A program made the translations under genes and the position numbers. From Caballeronia sp. TF1N1 (GTDB taxonomy: Bacteria; Pseudomonadota; Gammaproteobacteria; Burkholderiales; Burkholderiaceae): a stretch of 64,000 bases of DNA. The stretch is taken from contig NZ_CP084627.1 in the NCBI RefSeq assembly GCF_022878925.1, positions 1,178,001 to 1,242,000 on the forward strand. The letters are read 5' to 3'. Of the stretch, positions 51,844 through 60,980 are shown piece by piece. Position 1 is the stretch's first letter, and every line of letters begins with the position of its first letter. The notes beneath the pieces are model-generated. The model saw only the letters and a list, made by a program, of their open reading frames with translations, did no database searches and was not told the origin of the DNA.

Positions 51844-53778
51844 ATGACTACCTTGCGCACTGCCAGGCCAGCAGGACCGGCGTCCGACAAGCCGAATGAC
51901 TCGACTATCGAAGACGAGCGCTATCACACGCTTGTCGATGCCATCGAAGATTGCGCGATCTTCATGCTCGACCTCAATGGCTGCATCACGACCTGGAACA
52001 CGGGCGCGCGCAAGATCAAAGGCTACGAGGCGCACGAGATCATCGGTCAGCATCTGTCGCGTTTCTATACGGCGGATTCCGTGGCGCGGGGCTGGCCCGA
52101 ATACGAGCTGAAGGAGGCGTATGCCACCGGCCGTTTCGAGGACGAAGGCTGGCGTGTTCGCAAGGACGGCACGCGTTTCTGGGCCAATGTCGTCATCACG
52201 GCGGCGCGCGACACGCGTGGCGAGATCATCGGCTATGCAAAGTACACGCGCGATCTCACCGCGAAGCGCGCCGAGGAAACCAAGCTGCGGCTTTCCGAAG
52301 AACGCTTCCGCCTGCTCGTCGAAAGCGTGAGCGACTACGCCATTTGCATGCTGAGCCCGGAAGGCGAGATCGAAAGCTGGAACATGGGCGCGGTGCGTAT
52401 CAAGGGATATCTGCCGGCGGAGATTCTCGGCAAGCACTTCTCCCTCTTCTATTCGCCCGAGGACATCGCCGCGAACGTGCCCGCATTGCAATTGCAGACC
52501 ACCATTCGCATGGGGCGCATCGAGACCGAGGGCTGGCGCGTGCGCAAGGACGGGTCGCTGTTTTGGGCGAACGTGGTGATCACGGCGGTGTATGACGAGC
52601 ACCGGACGCTGCGTGGCTTCTCCCAGGTCACGCGAGACATGAGCGAAAGAAAGCGACTGGAGCAACTCGAAGTATCGTCGCGACGCATCAGCGAGTTTCT
52701 CGCCACGCTCGCGCATGAGTTGCGCAATCCGCTCGCGCCCGTGCGCAATGCCGTCGGCGTGATGCAGATGGAAGCGGATATCTCGCCGAGACTCGCTTCG
52801 TGCCGCGACATCATCGACAGACAGACTTCGCATCTCGGCCGACTGGTCGACGATCTGCTGGACATGGGCCGTATCACCACCGGCAAGATCGAACTGCGCA
52901 TGGCGCGCGTGGGCGTGACCGAGATCGTCGAACGCAGCATGGAACTCGTGCGCCCTTTCACCGACGACCGCGCGCAGAGCATCACCACCGAATTGCCGCA
53001 AGAGCCTATCTTCGTCTTGGGCGATGGCACGCGGCTCGTTCAGGTCGTGCAGAATCTGCTCAACAACGCATCGAAGTTTTCGCCGCACGGCAGCAGCATC
53101 CACATCTGCGTGGAACGCGAGCGCAACGCCTTGCTGCTGAAAGTGTCCGACCGCGGCCGTGGCATTTCGCAGAAGGGTTTGACGGCTATCTTCGATCTCT
53201 TCGTACAGGAAGATCATTACCTGAATCCGGGCGAAGCCGGGCTCGGCATTGGTCTCACGTTGTGCCGTTCCATCGTCGAAATGCACGGCGGCACCATCTC
53301 CGCCGCGAGCGACGGCACCGGTCGCGGCAGCACGTTCACCGTGCGATTGCCCTACGCGCCCGCCGACGATGTGCCCATTGCCGGTTTGCTGGCAGCGCCG
53401 GCCGCATCGGGGACATTGCGTATCGTTGTGATCGATGACAACGTCGATTCCGCCGACAGCCTCGCCATGCTGCTGCAGATGAAGGGGCACGAAGTGCGCA
53501 TTGCATATCACGGCACGGAAGGTATCGACGTCATCCGGCATTTTCCGCCCGCGCTGATCCTGCTCGATCTGGCGTTGCCGGATATCGACGGCTTCGCGGT
53601 GCTGCGCTCGCTACGCTCGCAACGGCTCGTCGGCCGCGCGATGATCGTCGCAATGACGGGCTTCGGTCAGGAAGGCGACAAGGAACGTTCGGCGCAGGCG
53701 GGCTTCGACGGGCATCTGGTGAAGCCCGTGGACCTGCAATTGCTCGACGAGGTGGTGGCGAAGGCGAGTAAGCGCTGA
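51844..53778 (+). CDS. Hybrid histidine kinase (PAS-PAS-HisKA-HATPase-REC)
   Basis: A 644-residue cytosolic kinase. Two similar PAS domains lie at about residues 25-145 and 155-275, each with the GWRVRKDGxxFWANVVITA segment. HisKA follows (His in LAHELRNPLAPV, about residue 296), then HATPase (NLLNNASKFS, DRGRGI, GLGIGLTL). A canonical receiver completes the chain (VVIDDNVDSAD, LILLDLALPDIDG, AMTGFGQ, LVKPVDL). No membrane helices. The architecture resembles the last kinase of the stressosome operon. The PAS duplication suggests redox or ligand sensing by an unknown cofactor. Confidence 0.92.
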   Translation: MTTLRTARPAGPASDKPNDSTIEDERYHTLVDAIEDCAIFMLDLNGCITTWNTGARKIKGYEAHEIIGQHLSRFYTADSVARGWPEYELKEAYATGRFEDEGWRVRKDGTRFWANVVITAARDTRGEIIGYAKYTRDLTAKRAEETKLRLSEERFRLLVESVSDYAICMLSPEGEIESWNMGAVRIKGYLPAEILGKHFSLFYSPEDIAANVPALQLQTTIRMGRIETEGWRVRKDGSLFWANVVITAVYDEHRTLRGFSQVTRDMSERKRLEQLEVSSRRISEFLATLAHELRNPLAPVRNAVGVMQMEADISPRLASCRDIIDRQTSHLGRLVDDLLDMGRITTGKIELRMARVGVTEIVERSMELVRPFTDDRAQSITTELPQEPIFVLGDGTRLVQVVQNLLNNASKFSPHGSSIHICVERERNALLLKVSDRGRGISQKGLTAIFDLFVQEDHYLNPGEAGLGIGLTLCRSIVEMHGGTISAASDGTGRGSTFTVRLPYAPADDVPIAGLLAAPAASGTLRIVVIDDNVDSADSLAMLLQMKGHEVRIAYHGTEGIDVIRHFPPALILLDLALPDIDGFAVLRSLRSQRLVGRAMIVAMTGFGQEGDKERSAQAGFDGHLVKPVDLQLLDEVVAKASKR

Positions 53779-53788
53779 CGGGTTCATG

Positions 53789-53835
53789 CTTTGCCGTGCT
53801 TTACCGCTTTGCCGTGCTTTACCGCTTTGCCGTGC
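53789..53835. repeat. Tandem repeat, 18-base unit, 2.6 copies
   Basis: CTTTGCCGTGCTTTACCG is repeated at 53789 and 53807 with a partial third copy (11 bases) from 53825, in the gap after the hybrid kinase. No protein is encoded here that could be supported. Confidence 0.85.
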
Positions 53836-53884
53836 GAGGCCCGTGCCATGCCGCTTCGTCGCTGTGTTCTGCCACTGCGCATGG

Positions 53885-54979
53885 TTAGCCGACCTCGCGC
53901 AACGGGAAGATCAACTTCGCCGCAATGAGCCCAAGAGCGCCGCCCAGCAACGTCTCCCACGCGCGCGCGGCGAGCAGCGGTATCGAGTGAATGCCGCTCG
54001 CGGCCATCGTCACGATGAGCGTAAAGGCGAAAGCGCCGCACGCAATGTCATAGCGCTCGGGCAGCGCCATGGCGTAGACGATCATCGCGAGGGCGGCCAT
54101 CGCCCAGATGAAGAGCGGCGCGTGTTCCGCAAGCGGCAGGCAAATGAGGCCGACAGGCACGCCCACGAGCGTGCCGTAGATGCGCCGCCGCACGCGCTGT
54201 GCCGTGCCGACAGCCGAAGTCGCAACCACGTAGACGCAGGCCGTGATCGCCCACGCCGATTCCGCCATACCGAACGCCGCGTTCAACAACGCCACGACGA
54301 GCGCGCCGCTCGCCGCCTGCAGACCCATGGCAAGCGCGGGAGAAACCTGCTGCCGCCAGTAAGCCGGCTCGGACGCGAGCGCGGGCAACACCACCGGATG
54401 CTCCGCCGGCCCGCTCAGCACACGCGGCACGATTGCCGCGATCATGCCGATGACGAGCGCGAGCGTAATCGCCCATGAATCGCCCGGTGTCAGCTTCATC
54501 GAGTAAGCGACCAGTTGACCGATGTAGAACTGTGAGCCGACGCCCGCGCCGAGCAGGCCGAAACGCTTGAGATAGCCCGCGAGGAACGCGCCCGTGACGA
54601 GCACGAACTCCGCGCCGCCGCGCCCCATTTCGTGCAGCCACGGCCCGAAGAGCGCAAAGCTGAGTGCGCCAAGCGCGGCCGCGATGCACAACACGGCGAG
54701 ATCGCGGCTCGAATCGGCGCGCGCGCTGCGCGCTTCTGACACGCTTGCCCAAAGCGCGAAGGCGGCGGCCAGCATGCCGACGGAGACGCTGGCAGGCACG
54801 TCGCGCGTCACGTCGTGCAAGCCGCCGAGCGCGGCCGCGAGCCCATACGCGGTCACGAGCCGCAATCCCTTGATACGCCGATGCGTGCCCGGGTCCACGC
54901 GATCCAGCCAGGCAAGCCCCGCGCGCAAGAGGCCGAGGGGTGCAGCGTCAGTGGTGTCAGTGTGTTGCTCGTCGCTCAT
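53885..54979 (-). CDS. FUSC-family membrane protein
   Basis: A 364-residue protein with about ten predicted membrane helices in two related halves. The first half has GLRLVTAYGLAAALGGL, the second ALAMGLQAASGALVVALL then RRRIYGTLVGVPVGLICL, which resembles the fusaric acid resistance (FUSC/YccS) membrane domain. These proteins are linked to export of aromatic acids. ATG 54979 has GGCGGA six bases upstream; the frame continues to 55060. It is co-oriented with the downstream-lying LysR gene, 82 bases before. Confidence 0.8.
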   Translation of the reverse strand: MSDEQHTDTTDAAPLGLLRAGLAWLDRVDPGTHRRIKGLRLVTAYGLAAALGGLHDVTRDVPASVSVGMLAAAFALWASVSEARSARADSSRDLAVLCIAAALGALSFALFGPWLHEMGRGGAEFVLVTGAFLAGYLKRFGLLGAGVGSQFYIGQLVAYSMKLTPGDSWAITLALVIGMIAAIVPRVLSGPAEHPVVLPALASEPAYWRQQVSPALAMGLQAASGALVVALLNAAFGMAESAWAITACVYVVATSAVGTAQRVRRRIYGTLVGVPVGLICLPLAEHAPLFIWAMAALAMIVYAMALPERYDIACGAFAFTLIVTMAASGIHSIPLLAARAWETLLGGALGLIAAKLIFPLREVG

Positions 54980-55061
54980 GGACATCCGCCACGAAAGGAC
55001 AAAGGAAAAGCGTGCGCGGACAACGAAGGAGACGACTCGAGGGCCGCGCCTGCAACGCATT

Positions 55062-55991
55062 TTAGGCGCTGTTTTTTACACGCGCGCGCTTGCGAGCCGG
55101 AAGCGGCGTTTCCGGCTTGCGACTGGCCGCATCGGCGATGCAATCCGCGAGTTGTGCCGCCGCGTCCTGCCGTCCCTTGCGCGAACGCTCGACCAGCCCG
55201 ATCTCGCGATGGAACGTGTCGTCGCCCAGACCGAGCGCGACGACGCCGGCAGGCCACGGGCCGATGCCATCGGATACGGGCAAGAGCGCAACGCCCAAGC
55301 CGCGCGCGACCATTTGCGCGATGCCTTGCAACTCGTCCACTTCGATGGCGTCGCGCACCGCGATGCGTTGCTTGCGCAAGAACGTTTCCACTTGCCGTCC
55401 GCCGAACGAACGCCGGTCGTAACGGATGAACGGCGCCGTCTCGATTACTTCGCGCCAGGCGGCGCGCTTCATGGCGGCGGGCGCAAGCAACACGAACGGT
55501 TCGGCGACGAGCGTGCGCCAGCGCAATTCGGAAGGTATCGCGAACGGCGGACGAATGATGACGGCCATGTCCGTTTCGCCGGCATCGACCTGTGCGAGCA
55601 GCGACAGCGACACGCCCGGCACGAGCCGGATGCGCCACGCGGGCAGCACGCGTCTGAACGCGCCGATGGCATCGGGCAACAGCGCCGCATGCGCCGATGC
55701 GATCGCGCCGACCGACAACGCGCCGCCACGCCCGTCGACGCCCTCGGGTTCGGCGAGGCGCGTATAAAGCGCCATGAGTTCATCGGCAAGTTCTAGCGTG
55801 CGGCGGCCCGCCTTGTTGAGCGTGGCGGAGCGTCCGGTGCGGTCGAACAAGGCGAAGCCCAAATGCGCTTCGAGACGCTGCATCTGCGCGCTCACCGCCG
55901 ACTGCGTAAGCCCGATGTGCGCACCCGCGCCGGCAAAGGTGCCGTGGCGCGCGACCGCAATGAAAGTAGTGAGTTCGCGCAGCATATTCAT
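55062..55991 (-). CDS. LysR-family transcriptional regulator
   Basis: A 309-residue LTTR with N-terminal HTH (FIAVARHGTFAGAGAHIGLTQSAVSAQMQRLE, recognition TQSAVSAQMQRLE) and a C-terminal effector domain. The basic end is KPETPLPARKRARVKNSA. It is divergent from the VOC gene (start 56102) with 110 bases between them and lies just upstream of the FUSC gene, so it may regulate both. Confidence 0.9.
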   Translation of the reverse strand: MNMLRELTTFIAVARHGTFAGAGAHIGLTQSAVSAQMQRLEAHLGFALFDRTGRSATLNKAGRRTLELADELMALYTRLAEPEGVDGRGGALSVGAIASAHAALLPDAIGAFRRVLPAWRIRLVPGVSLSLLAQVDAGETDMAVIIRPPFAIPSELRWRTLVAEPFVLLAPAAMKRAAWREVIETAPFIRYDRRSFGGRQVETFLRKQRIAVRDAIEVDELQGIAQMVARGLGVALLPVSDGIGPWPAGVVALGLGDDTFHREIGLVERSRKGRQDAAAQLADCIADAASRKPETPLPARKRARVKNSA

Positions 55992-56101
55992 TCATCGATA
56001 AATTTGGGGCTGACTCCCGCAATATATCGTTTTTCAGCACTTTTATTTGTGAATAGAATTTGGGTCAAACGCCGTCGAACCCCACAACAAGGAGTTGCAC
56101 C

Positions 56102-56536
56102 ATGAGCACGACTCAGGCCGCCATGCCGCCTTTCCATCTGGCTTTCCCCGTTCACAGCCTTGCGTCCGCGCGCGAGTTTTATGGTGATCTACTCGGTTGT
56201 CCCGAAGGCCGCAGTTCACCGGACTGGGTCGATTTCGACTTTTACGGACATCAGATCGTCGCGCATTTGGCGCCCGAGGAAGTGGGTCATCGCACGACGA
56301 GCGCCGTAGATGGCGATGCCGTGCCGGTGCGTCACTTCGGCGTCGTGCTGTCGATCCCGCAGTGGGAAGCGTTGGCCGAGAAGCTGCGTGCGGCGAACAC
56401 GCGTTTCATCATCGAACCGCATGTCCGTTTCAAGGGCGAAGTGGGCGAGCAGGCGACCATGTTTTTCCTCGACCCTTCGGGCAATGCGGTCGAGATCAAG
56501 GCGTTTGCCAATATGGCGTCGTTGTTTGCAAAGTAA
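56102..56536 (+). CDS. VOC (glyoxalase-like) family protein
   Basis: A 144-residue vicinal-oxygen-chelate protein with the two beta-alpha-beta-beta-beta modules: FHLAFPVHSLASAREFYGDLLGC and RHFGVVLSIPQWEALAEKL, and the final metal ligand in FLDPSGNAVEIKAF. Metal residues look like His in the first strand and Glu in the last. Substrate unknown. AAGGAG at 56089-56094 precedes the ATG. Likely controlled by the divergent LysR protein. Confidence 0.88.
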   Translation: MSTTQAAMPPFHLAFPVHSLASAREFYGDLLGCPEGRSSPDWVDFDFYGHQIVAHLAPEEVGHRTTSAVDGDAVPVRHFGVVLSIPQWEALAEKLRAANTRFIIEPHVRFKGEVGEQATMFFLDPSGNAVEIKAFANMASLFAK

Positions 56537-56660
56537 GGTACGGCTTTGATTTGCGTGAGCTGAAGCGCGCAACATGATGGCCAGTTTTGCATTTGTCATA
56601 GCGCGTTCATACGCGCGCTTCTCGATGGCGGATTCCTCTTCGAATTGAATCACCATGTAA

Positions 56661-56686
56661 AACGGGACGCCCTTGAGCGTCCCGTT
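56661..56686 (-). terminator. Hairpin terminator of the small secreted protein gene
   Basis: Perfect 10-base stem AACGGGACGC / GCGTCCCGTT with a 6-base loop. On the minus strand it is followed by TTTTAC; it lies 39 bases past the stop at 56725 and could also stop transcription from the VOC side. Confidence 0.72.
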
Positions 56687-56724
56687 CATGTTTCCAGCGG
56701 CTGTTCCGCCGATTATTTCAGACC

Positions 56725-56994
56725 TCAGTTACCCGAGCCGCTCGCGCTGACCGGTGCGCCTGCGGTGCCCGGCGTGGCCGTGCCGCCAGGCGTGGTCGAC
56801 GGACCGGGCTTCATCGACGACTGGCTGCTGTGCGTGGCCTTCGAATGAGTCTTGTGCGCGTGCGTCGTGGTCGTTTGGGCGTTGTCGCCTGCTTGCAGGC
56901 CCGTATTCGAACTGGGAGGATTGTCCTGTGCGAATGCGGATGCGCAAACCAGGGCGAGTGCGCCAGCGGCGCATGAAATGGCGATACGCTTCAT
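56725..56994 (-). CDS. Small secreted Thr/Ser/Gly-rich protein
   Basis: An 89-residue exported protein. The signal peptide MKRIAISCAAGALALVCASAFA is followed by a low-complexity mature part with a His/Lys/Thr stretch (THAHKTHSKATHSS) and a Pro/Gly/Thr end (STTPGGTATPGTAGAP). The ATG at 56994 has AAAGGAG eight bases upstream. Function unknown; a cell-envelope or metal-binding role is possible given the His residues but is only a guess. Confidence 0.72.
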   Translation of the reverse strand: MKRIAISCAAGALALVCASAFAQDNPPSSNTGLQAGDNAQTTTTHAHKTHSKATHSSQSSMKPGPSTTPGGTATPGTAGAPVSASGSGN

Positions 56995-57298
56995 ATCGAA
57001 AAACTCCTTTTTGCGGTTGCAAGATGCGATGTCGTGCGGCTTGTGGTGCCTCCTTGCTGCTGCGGTGTTGACACGCAGCGGCAAGTCGCATGTTCTTCAT
57101 CAGCACACGACATGCCACGGTCTGACGATTGGCAAACAGGAGTGCGATGAGTGAAAGACTGGTGGTGAGAATACGAGGTCGGTTGAAATCCGCGAAGGTG
57201 CGCGCGACCGAAAAATGTAGATGCGGCCGTGCTCAATACCCGCCAAGCGTTTCTGGTAACTTCTCCCCCGGAAACGAAGATACAAGGAGCACGCAGCG
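56995..57298. other. Intergenic region between secreted protein and metallophosphoesterase
   Basis: 304 bases with divergent promoters; the metallophosphoesterase ribosome binding site AAGGAG is at 57283-57288. No gene supported. Confidence 0.45.
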
Positions 57299-58231
57299 AT
57301 GCATTACGACATCATCGGGGACATTCACGGGCAAGCGCGCAAGCTCGAAGCGCTCCTGACACGTTTGGGTTATATCGAGCGTGATGGCGCCTTACGACAC
57401 CCCGAGCGAACGGCCATATTCGTTGGCGATTTCATCGATCGTGGCCCGCATCAGTTGGAAACAATCGACATCGTTCGCTCCATGGTCGAGACCGGCAGCG
57501 CACTTGCCGTCATGGGAAACCACGAGTTCAACGCCATCGCCTGGTATCTGCGTGACCCGGATCAAAGTGACGAGTATCTGCGTCCGCGCAAGGGCGAGAT
57601 TGGCGAGAAGAATCGGCATCAGCATGCCGCGTTTCTGGCTGAGGTGGAGCACAAGCCAAGGCTCCATGCGGAGATAATCGAATGGTTCTTCTCTTTGCCG
57701 CTATGGTTGGACCTGTCTGAGTTGCGCGTGATTCATGCTTGCTGGCACCCCGAGTTCATGTCGACGCTCGAGCCGCAACTGAAACCAGGACGCCTGCTCA
57801 ATGATGTCACGATCATCTCGGCCAGCCGCAAAGGCACTGAGCAATATCGTTCGGTCGAAGGCTTGCTCAAAGGCGTCGAAGTTCGCCTTCCGTCCGGTTG
57901 CGCGTTTCACGACAAGTCGGGCGTTACTCGACACGAAGCTCGCATTCGATGGTGGGATCGAACGGCAACCACCTATCATCAAGCGGCGCTCGTGCCTCCT
58001 CAAACGCGAAAACAACTCCCTGATAGCGATATTCCTGCTGAAGCGAGGATCGACTATCCGACCGAGAAGCCGATCTTTGTCGGTCATTACTGGATGACGG
58101 GGAAGCCGGAAGTCTTGTCTCCGAATGTGGCATGCGTCGACTACAGCGCGGGTAAAGATGGGCCGCTCGTGGCTTATCGTTGGAGCGGGGAGTCGGTGTT
58201 GTCGTCCGAGAACTTCGTGCTGTCGAGTTGA
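57299..58231 (+). CDS. Calcineurin-like metallophosphoesterase
   Basis: A 310-residue phosphatase. Metal-ligand motifs appear in order: YDIIGDIHGQARKLE, FVGDFIDRGPHQ and VMGNHEFNAIA, then His in VIHACWHPE and GHYWM. It resembles the symmetrical diadenosine tetraphosphatase / PrpE-type serine/threonine phosphatases. Isolated gene, ending 83 bases before the stop of the convergent MFS gene. Confidence 0.9.
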   Translation: MHYDIIGDIHGQARKLEALLTRLGYIERDGALRHPERTAIFVGDFIDRGPHQLETIDIVRSMVETGSALAVMGNHEFNAIAWYLRDPDQSDEYLRPRKGEIGEKNRHQHAAFLAEVEHKPRLHAEIIEWFFSLPLWLDLSELRVIHACWHPEFMSTLEPQLKPGRLLNDVTIISASRKGTEQYRSVEGLLKGVEVRLPSGCAFHDKSGVTRHEARIRWWDRTATTYHQAALVPPQTRKQLPDSDIPAEARIDYPTEKPIFVGHYWMTGKPEVLSPNVACVDYSAGKDGPLVAYRWSGESVLSSENFVLSS

Positions 58232-58250
58232 TAAGGCTACCATCCAAACA

Positions 58251-58287
58251 AATCGCCCCGCGCGACCAACGTCCACGCAGGGCGATT
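58251..58287 (-). terminator. Hairpin terminator between convergent genes (phosphoesterase / MFS)
   Basis: Stem AATCGCCC / GGGCGATT with extra GC pairs inside; on the minus strand it is followed by TTGTTTGG. It lies 27 bases past the MFS stop and 20 bases past the phosphoesterase stop, so it may act in both directions. Confidence 0.65.
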
Positions 58288-58313
58288 CGACATCATCCAG
58301 GCACAACCCATCC

Positions 58314-59678
58314 TCAATGCCCGACCGGCTCCGTAGCCTTCAAATCGCTCGGCAACGCGGCCTGCGGATGCGCGGCCTGCTTGATCAGCAACGCCACCGC
58401 CGAGATCAATCCCGCGACGCCGATCACCGCGAAGATGCCGCCGAAGCTGAAGTGCAATCGCGTCAGTTCAGCCACGAGAAACGATCCCGCGATACCGCCG
58501 AAGCGCCCGATGCCCAGCATCCACGCCACGCCGGTGCCGCGTCCCTGAGTCGGATAAAACGATGCCGCGAGCGCGGGCATCGACGATTGCGCCGTGTTCA
58601 TCAACACGCCAGCAAGGAACACGATCAGCACGAGCAGTCCCACGTTGCCCACCGCCTGCCCGATGAAGTACACGCTCACCGCGGTCAACGCATAGCACGC
58701 GGCAATGATGCGGTTCGGGTTGAAGCGGTCCATCAACACGCCGCACAAGACAGCGCCCACGCCGCCGAGCGGGAACAACGCGGAGATCAGCGTCGCGCGC
58801 TGCGGACTCAGGCCAGATTCCTTGAGGAGAATCGGCATCCAGTTGATCGATGCATAGAAGATCACGAGGCCCATGAAGTATGCGAGCCACAACATGATCG
58901 AACCGACGATATACGAGCGCGACAACACCACGCTCACGCCGCCCTGCCCCTGCACCGCGGGCGCCGTCTCCGTCATGAAGAACGATCCTGCGTTGGCCGC
59001 CGCCGATGAAATGCGTGCAAGCGTCGCACGAATCTTCTCGGCCGGCTTGTTCTTCGCGACCATGTAGCGCACCGATTCCGGTAGGCTGATGAAGAGCAGC
59101 ACGACGAGCACGAGCGGCGCCACGCCACCGAGCAGCAGCACGCTGCGCCAGCCGAAATGCGGAATCATCCATGCCGCGAGAAAGCCGCCGAATGCCGCGC
59201 CCAGCGGAAAGCCGCAGAACATCAGGTTGATGAGCGTCGCGCGGCGCTTGTCCGGGCAGAACTCGCTCATCATGGTGACGGCATTGGGCATGGCGGCGCC
59301 GAGGCCGAGGCCCGTAACGAAGCGCAACGCCGTGAGTTGCGTGAGGCTTGCCGAATACGCCGATGCAAAGCACGCCACGCCGAACAGCAGTACCGAGGAC
59401 AACAGCATCAGCCGTCGTCCGAGCCGGTCCGACAACGGCCCGGAAAGCAGCGCGCCCGCCGCGAGCCCGAACAACGCAGCGCTCAGAACAGGCGCGAGCG
59501 CGGGCCGGCTGATCTGCCATTCGGATACGAGCGATGGCGCGATGAATCCGATGGCCGCCGTATCGAAACCATCCAGCAGCACGATGACGAAGCACATCAC
59601 GAAGATCAGCCACTGGAAGGGCGAAAACGGGTGCTCGTTGATGAACGTCTGCACGTTCACAGCAGGACTTCGGCTCAC
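58314..59678 (-). CDS. MFS transporter, aromatic acid:H+ symporter (AAHS) type
   Basis: A 454-residue, 12-helix transporter with hallmarks of the PcaK/BenK branch: FVIVLLDGFDTAAIGFIAPSL in helix 1, GPLSDRLGRR between helices 2 and 3, and LPESVRYMV before the central loop. Members import benzoates, 4-hydroxybenzoate or related acids. The start is GTG with GAGGGA six bases upstream. No catabolic genes are adjacent. Confidence 0.88.
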   Translation of the reverse strand: MSRSPAVNVQTFINEHPFSPFQWLIFVMCFVIVLLDGFDTAAIGFIAPSLVSEWQISRPALAPVLSAALFGLAAGALLSGPLSDRLGRRLMLLSSVLLFGVACFASAYSASLTQLTALRFVTGLGLGAAMPNAVTMMSEFCPDKRRATLINLMFCGFPLGAAFGGFLAAWMIPHFGWRSVLLLGGVAPLVLVVLLFISLPESVRYMVAKNKPAEKIRATLARISSAAANAGSFFMTETAPAVQGQGGVSVVLSRSYIVGSIMLWLAYFMGLVIFYASINWMPILLKESGLSPQRATLISALFPLGGVGAVLCGVLMDRFNPNRIIAACYALTAVSVYFIGQAVGNVGLLVLIVFLAGVLMNTAQSSMPALAASFYPTQGRGTGVAWMLGIGRFGGIAGSFLVAELTRLHFSFGGIFAVIGVAGLISAVALLIKQAAHPQAALPSDLKATEPVGH

Positions 59679-59846
59679 TTCATTCCCTCGTCGATGATTG
59701 GCAATCGTCGTTCGACTATTGTTCGTCAGGCGAACAGCGATTCACATAGCGAACTAATTCATGCGCGAGAGTACTGAAGTCTGCATGCCTTCGCAACGCG
59801 GGCTTACCCGTGTATGTCGGTTGCCTTGCGCGGGGCTGTCGGCGTT

Positions 59847-60980
59847 TCAAGAAACGCGCTGCCCGTTGCGATAAGTCTCGCGCGGCACAGGCAGACCGTC
59901 CGCCAGCGCGACGCGCACGAAGTCGGCGCGCAAGCCCGTCACGATGGCCCCACGGTCGGCGAGTCCGGCCGCGTGCGCGGGTGCCCAAGAAACCGTGGCC
60001 ACCGCGCGCGGCAAGGTCCATCCCGCCTTCTCGACGAGATCGAACACCGCGATGAGCAGGCTCGAAGGCACGTAATCGGACGAGAGGATGTCGAGCAACC
60101 CTTCGCGAGCGAGTTCGAGCGCCGACACGTTGCCCGAGTGCGAGCCGCCACGCACGACGTTCGGCGCGCCCATGATCGTGGCGATGCCATGTTCGCGCGC
60201 GGCACGGGCTGCATCGAGCGTGGTCGGGAATTCCGCGAGCGCAATGCCGTCGCGCGCAGCTTCTTCCACATGCTCGATGAGCGTGTCGTCGTGGCTTGCA
60301 AGCGAGATGCCCAAGCGCTGACAACGCGCGACGATGTCCGCACGATGCGCCGCCGCGTAACGCGCCTGATGCTCGGCCAATTGCGCGAGCACGTCATTCG
60401 CGTGTTCGTCGCTCCACTTGCCGTGACGTTCCTGATACTTGCGCCACTTTTCATGGTCCTGCCACTGGCGCTGACCCGGCGTATGGTCCATCACCGATGC
60501 GAGCCTGAAGAGCGGATGCGCGCTCAGTGAATCGAATACCTCGACCACGTCCGTCGTGCCGACTTCGCAACGCAAGTGCAGGAAGTGATCGGCGCGCAAG
60601 AGTCCGCGTTCGACGAACTTGCCGATGGACTGCGCGCAACGCACTTGAAGTTCGCGGCCACGCACGCCGTCTTCGGGACGCGAGCCCACACCGAGCGCAT
60701 CGAACACGGTCGTGATGCCGGCCGAAGCCACTTGCGCGTCATGCACGATGATCGCCGCTTCGTGATTCCACAGCACGCCGGGACGCGGCGCGAGATGCTT
60801 TTCAATGTTGTCCGTATGCAGTTCGACGAAGCCCGGCAGCAGATAGTCGCCGTCCCAGTTCAACGCATCGCGCGTCGCCGTATTTCCCGGCGATACATCC
60901 GCGATACAGCCCTCCTCGATGCGCACCGTGCCCGTGAATTCCTCGTTGCGCGTGACGATGCGCGCATTCGTAATCAGCAT
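59847..60980 (-). CDS. phnM: Alpha-D-ribose 1-methylphosphonate 5-triphosphate diphosphatase
   Basis: A 377-residue amidohydrolase-type enzyme. It has metal motif ELHTDNIEKHL near residue 54, the VLWNHEAAIIVHDAQVA block, SLASHDDTLIEHV and SGNVSAL. It removes pyrophosphate from the triphosphate made by PhnGHIL before PhnJ cleaves the C-P bond. ATG 60980 overlaps phnL by 7 bases. It is the distal gene of this operon within the window. Confidence 0.93.
   Translation of the reverse strand: MLITNARIVTRNEEFTGTVRIEEGCIADVSPGNTATRDALNWDGDYLLPGFVELHTDNIEKHLAPRPGVLWNHEAAIIVHDAQVASAGITTVFDALGVGSRPEDGVRGRELQVRCAQSIGKFVERGLLRADHFLHLRCEVGTTDVVEVFDSLSAHPLFRLASVMDHTPGQRQWQDHEKWRKYQERHGKWSDEHANDVLAQLAEHQARYAAAHRADIVARCQRLGISLASHDDTLIEHVEEAARDGIALAEFPTTLDAARAAREHGIATIMGAPNVVRGGSHSGNVSALELAREGLLDILSSDYVPSSLLIAVFDLVEKAGWTLPRAVATVSWAPAHAAGLADRGAIVTGLRADFVRVALADGLPVPRETYRNGQRVS

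Noticed and set aside
56216..56689. A 157-codon minus-strand open frame across the VOC gene
   Set aside because: Antisense to the VOC gene for most of its length and starts inside the terminator hairpin at 56661.
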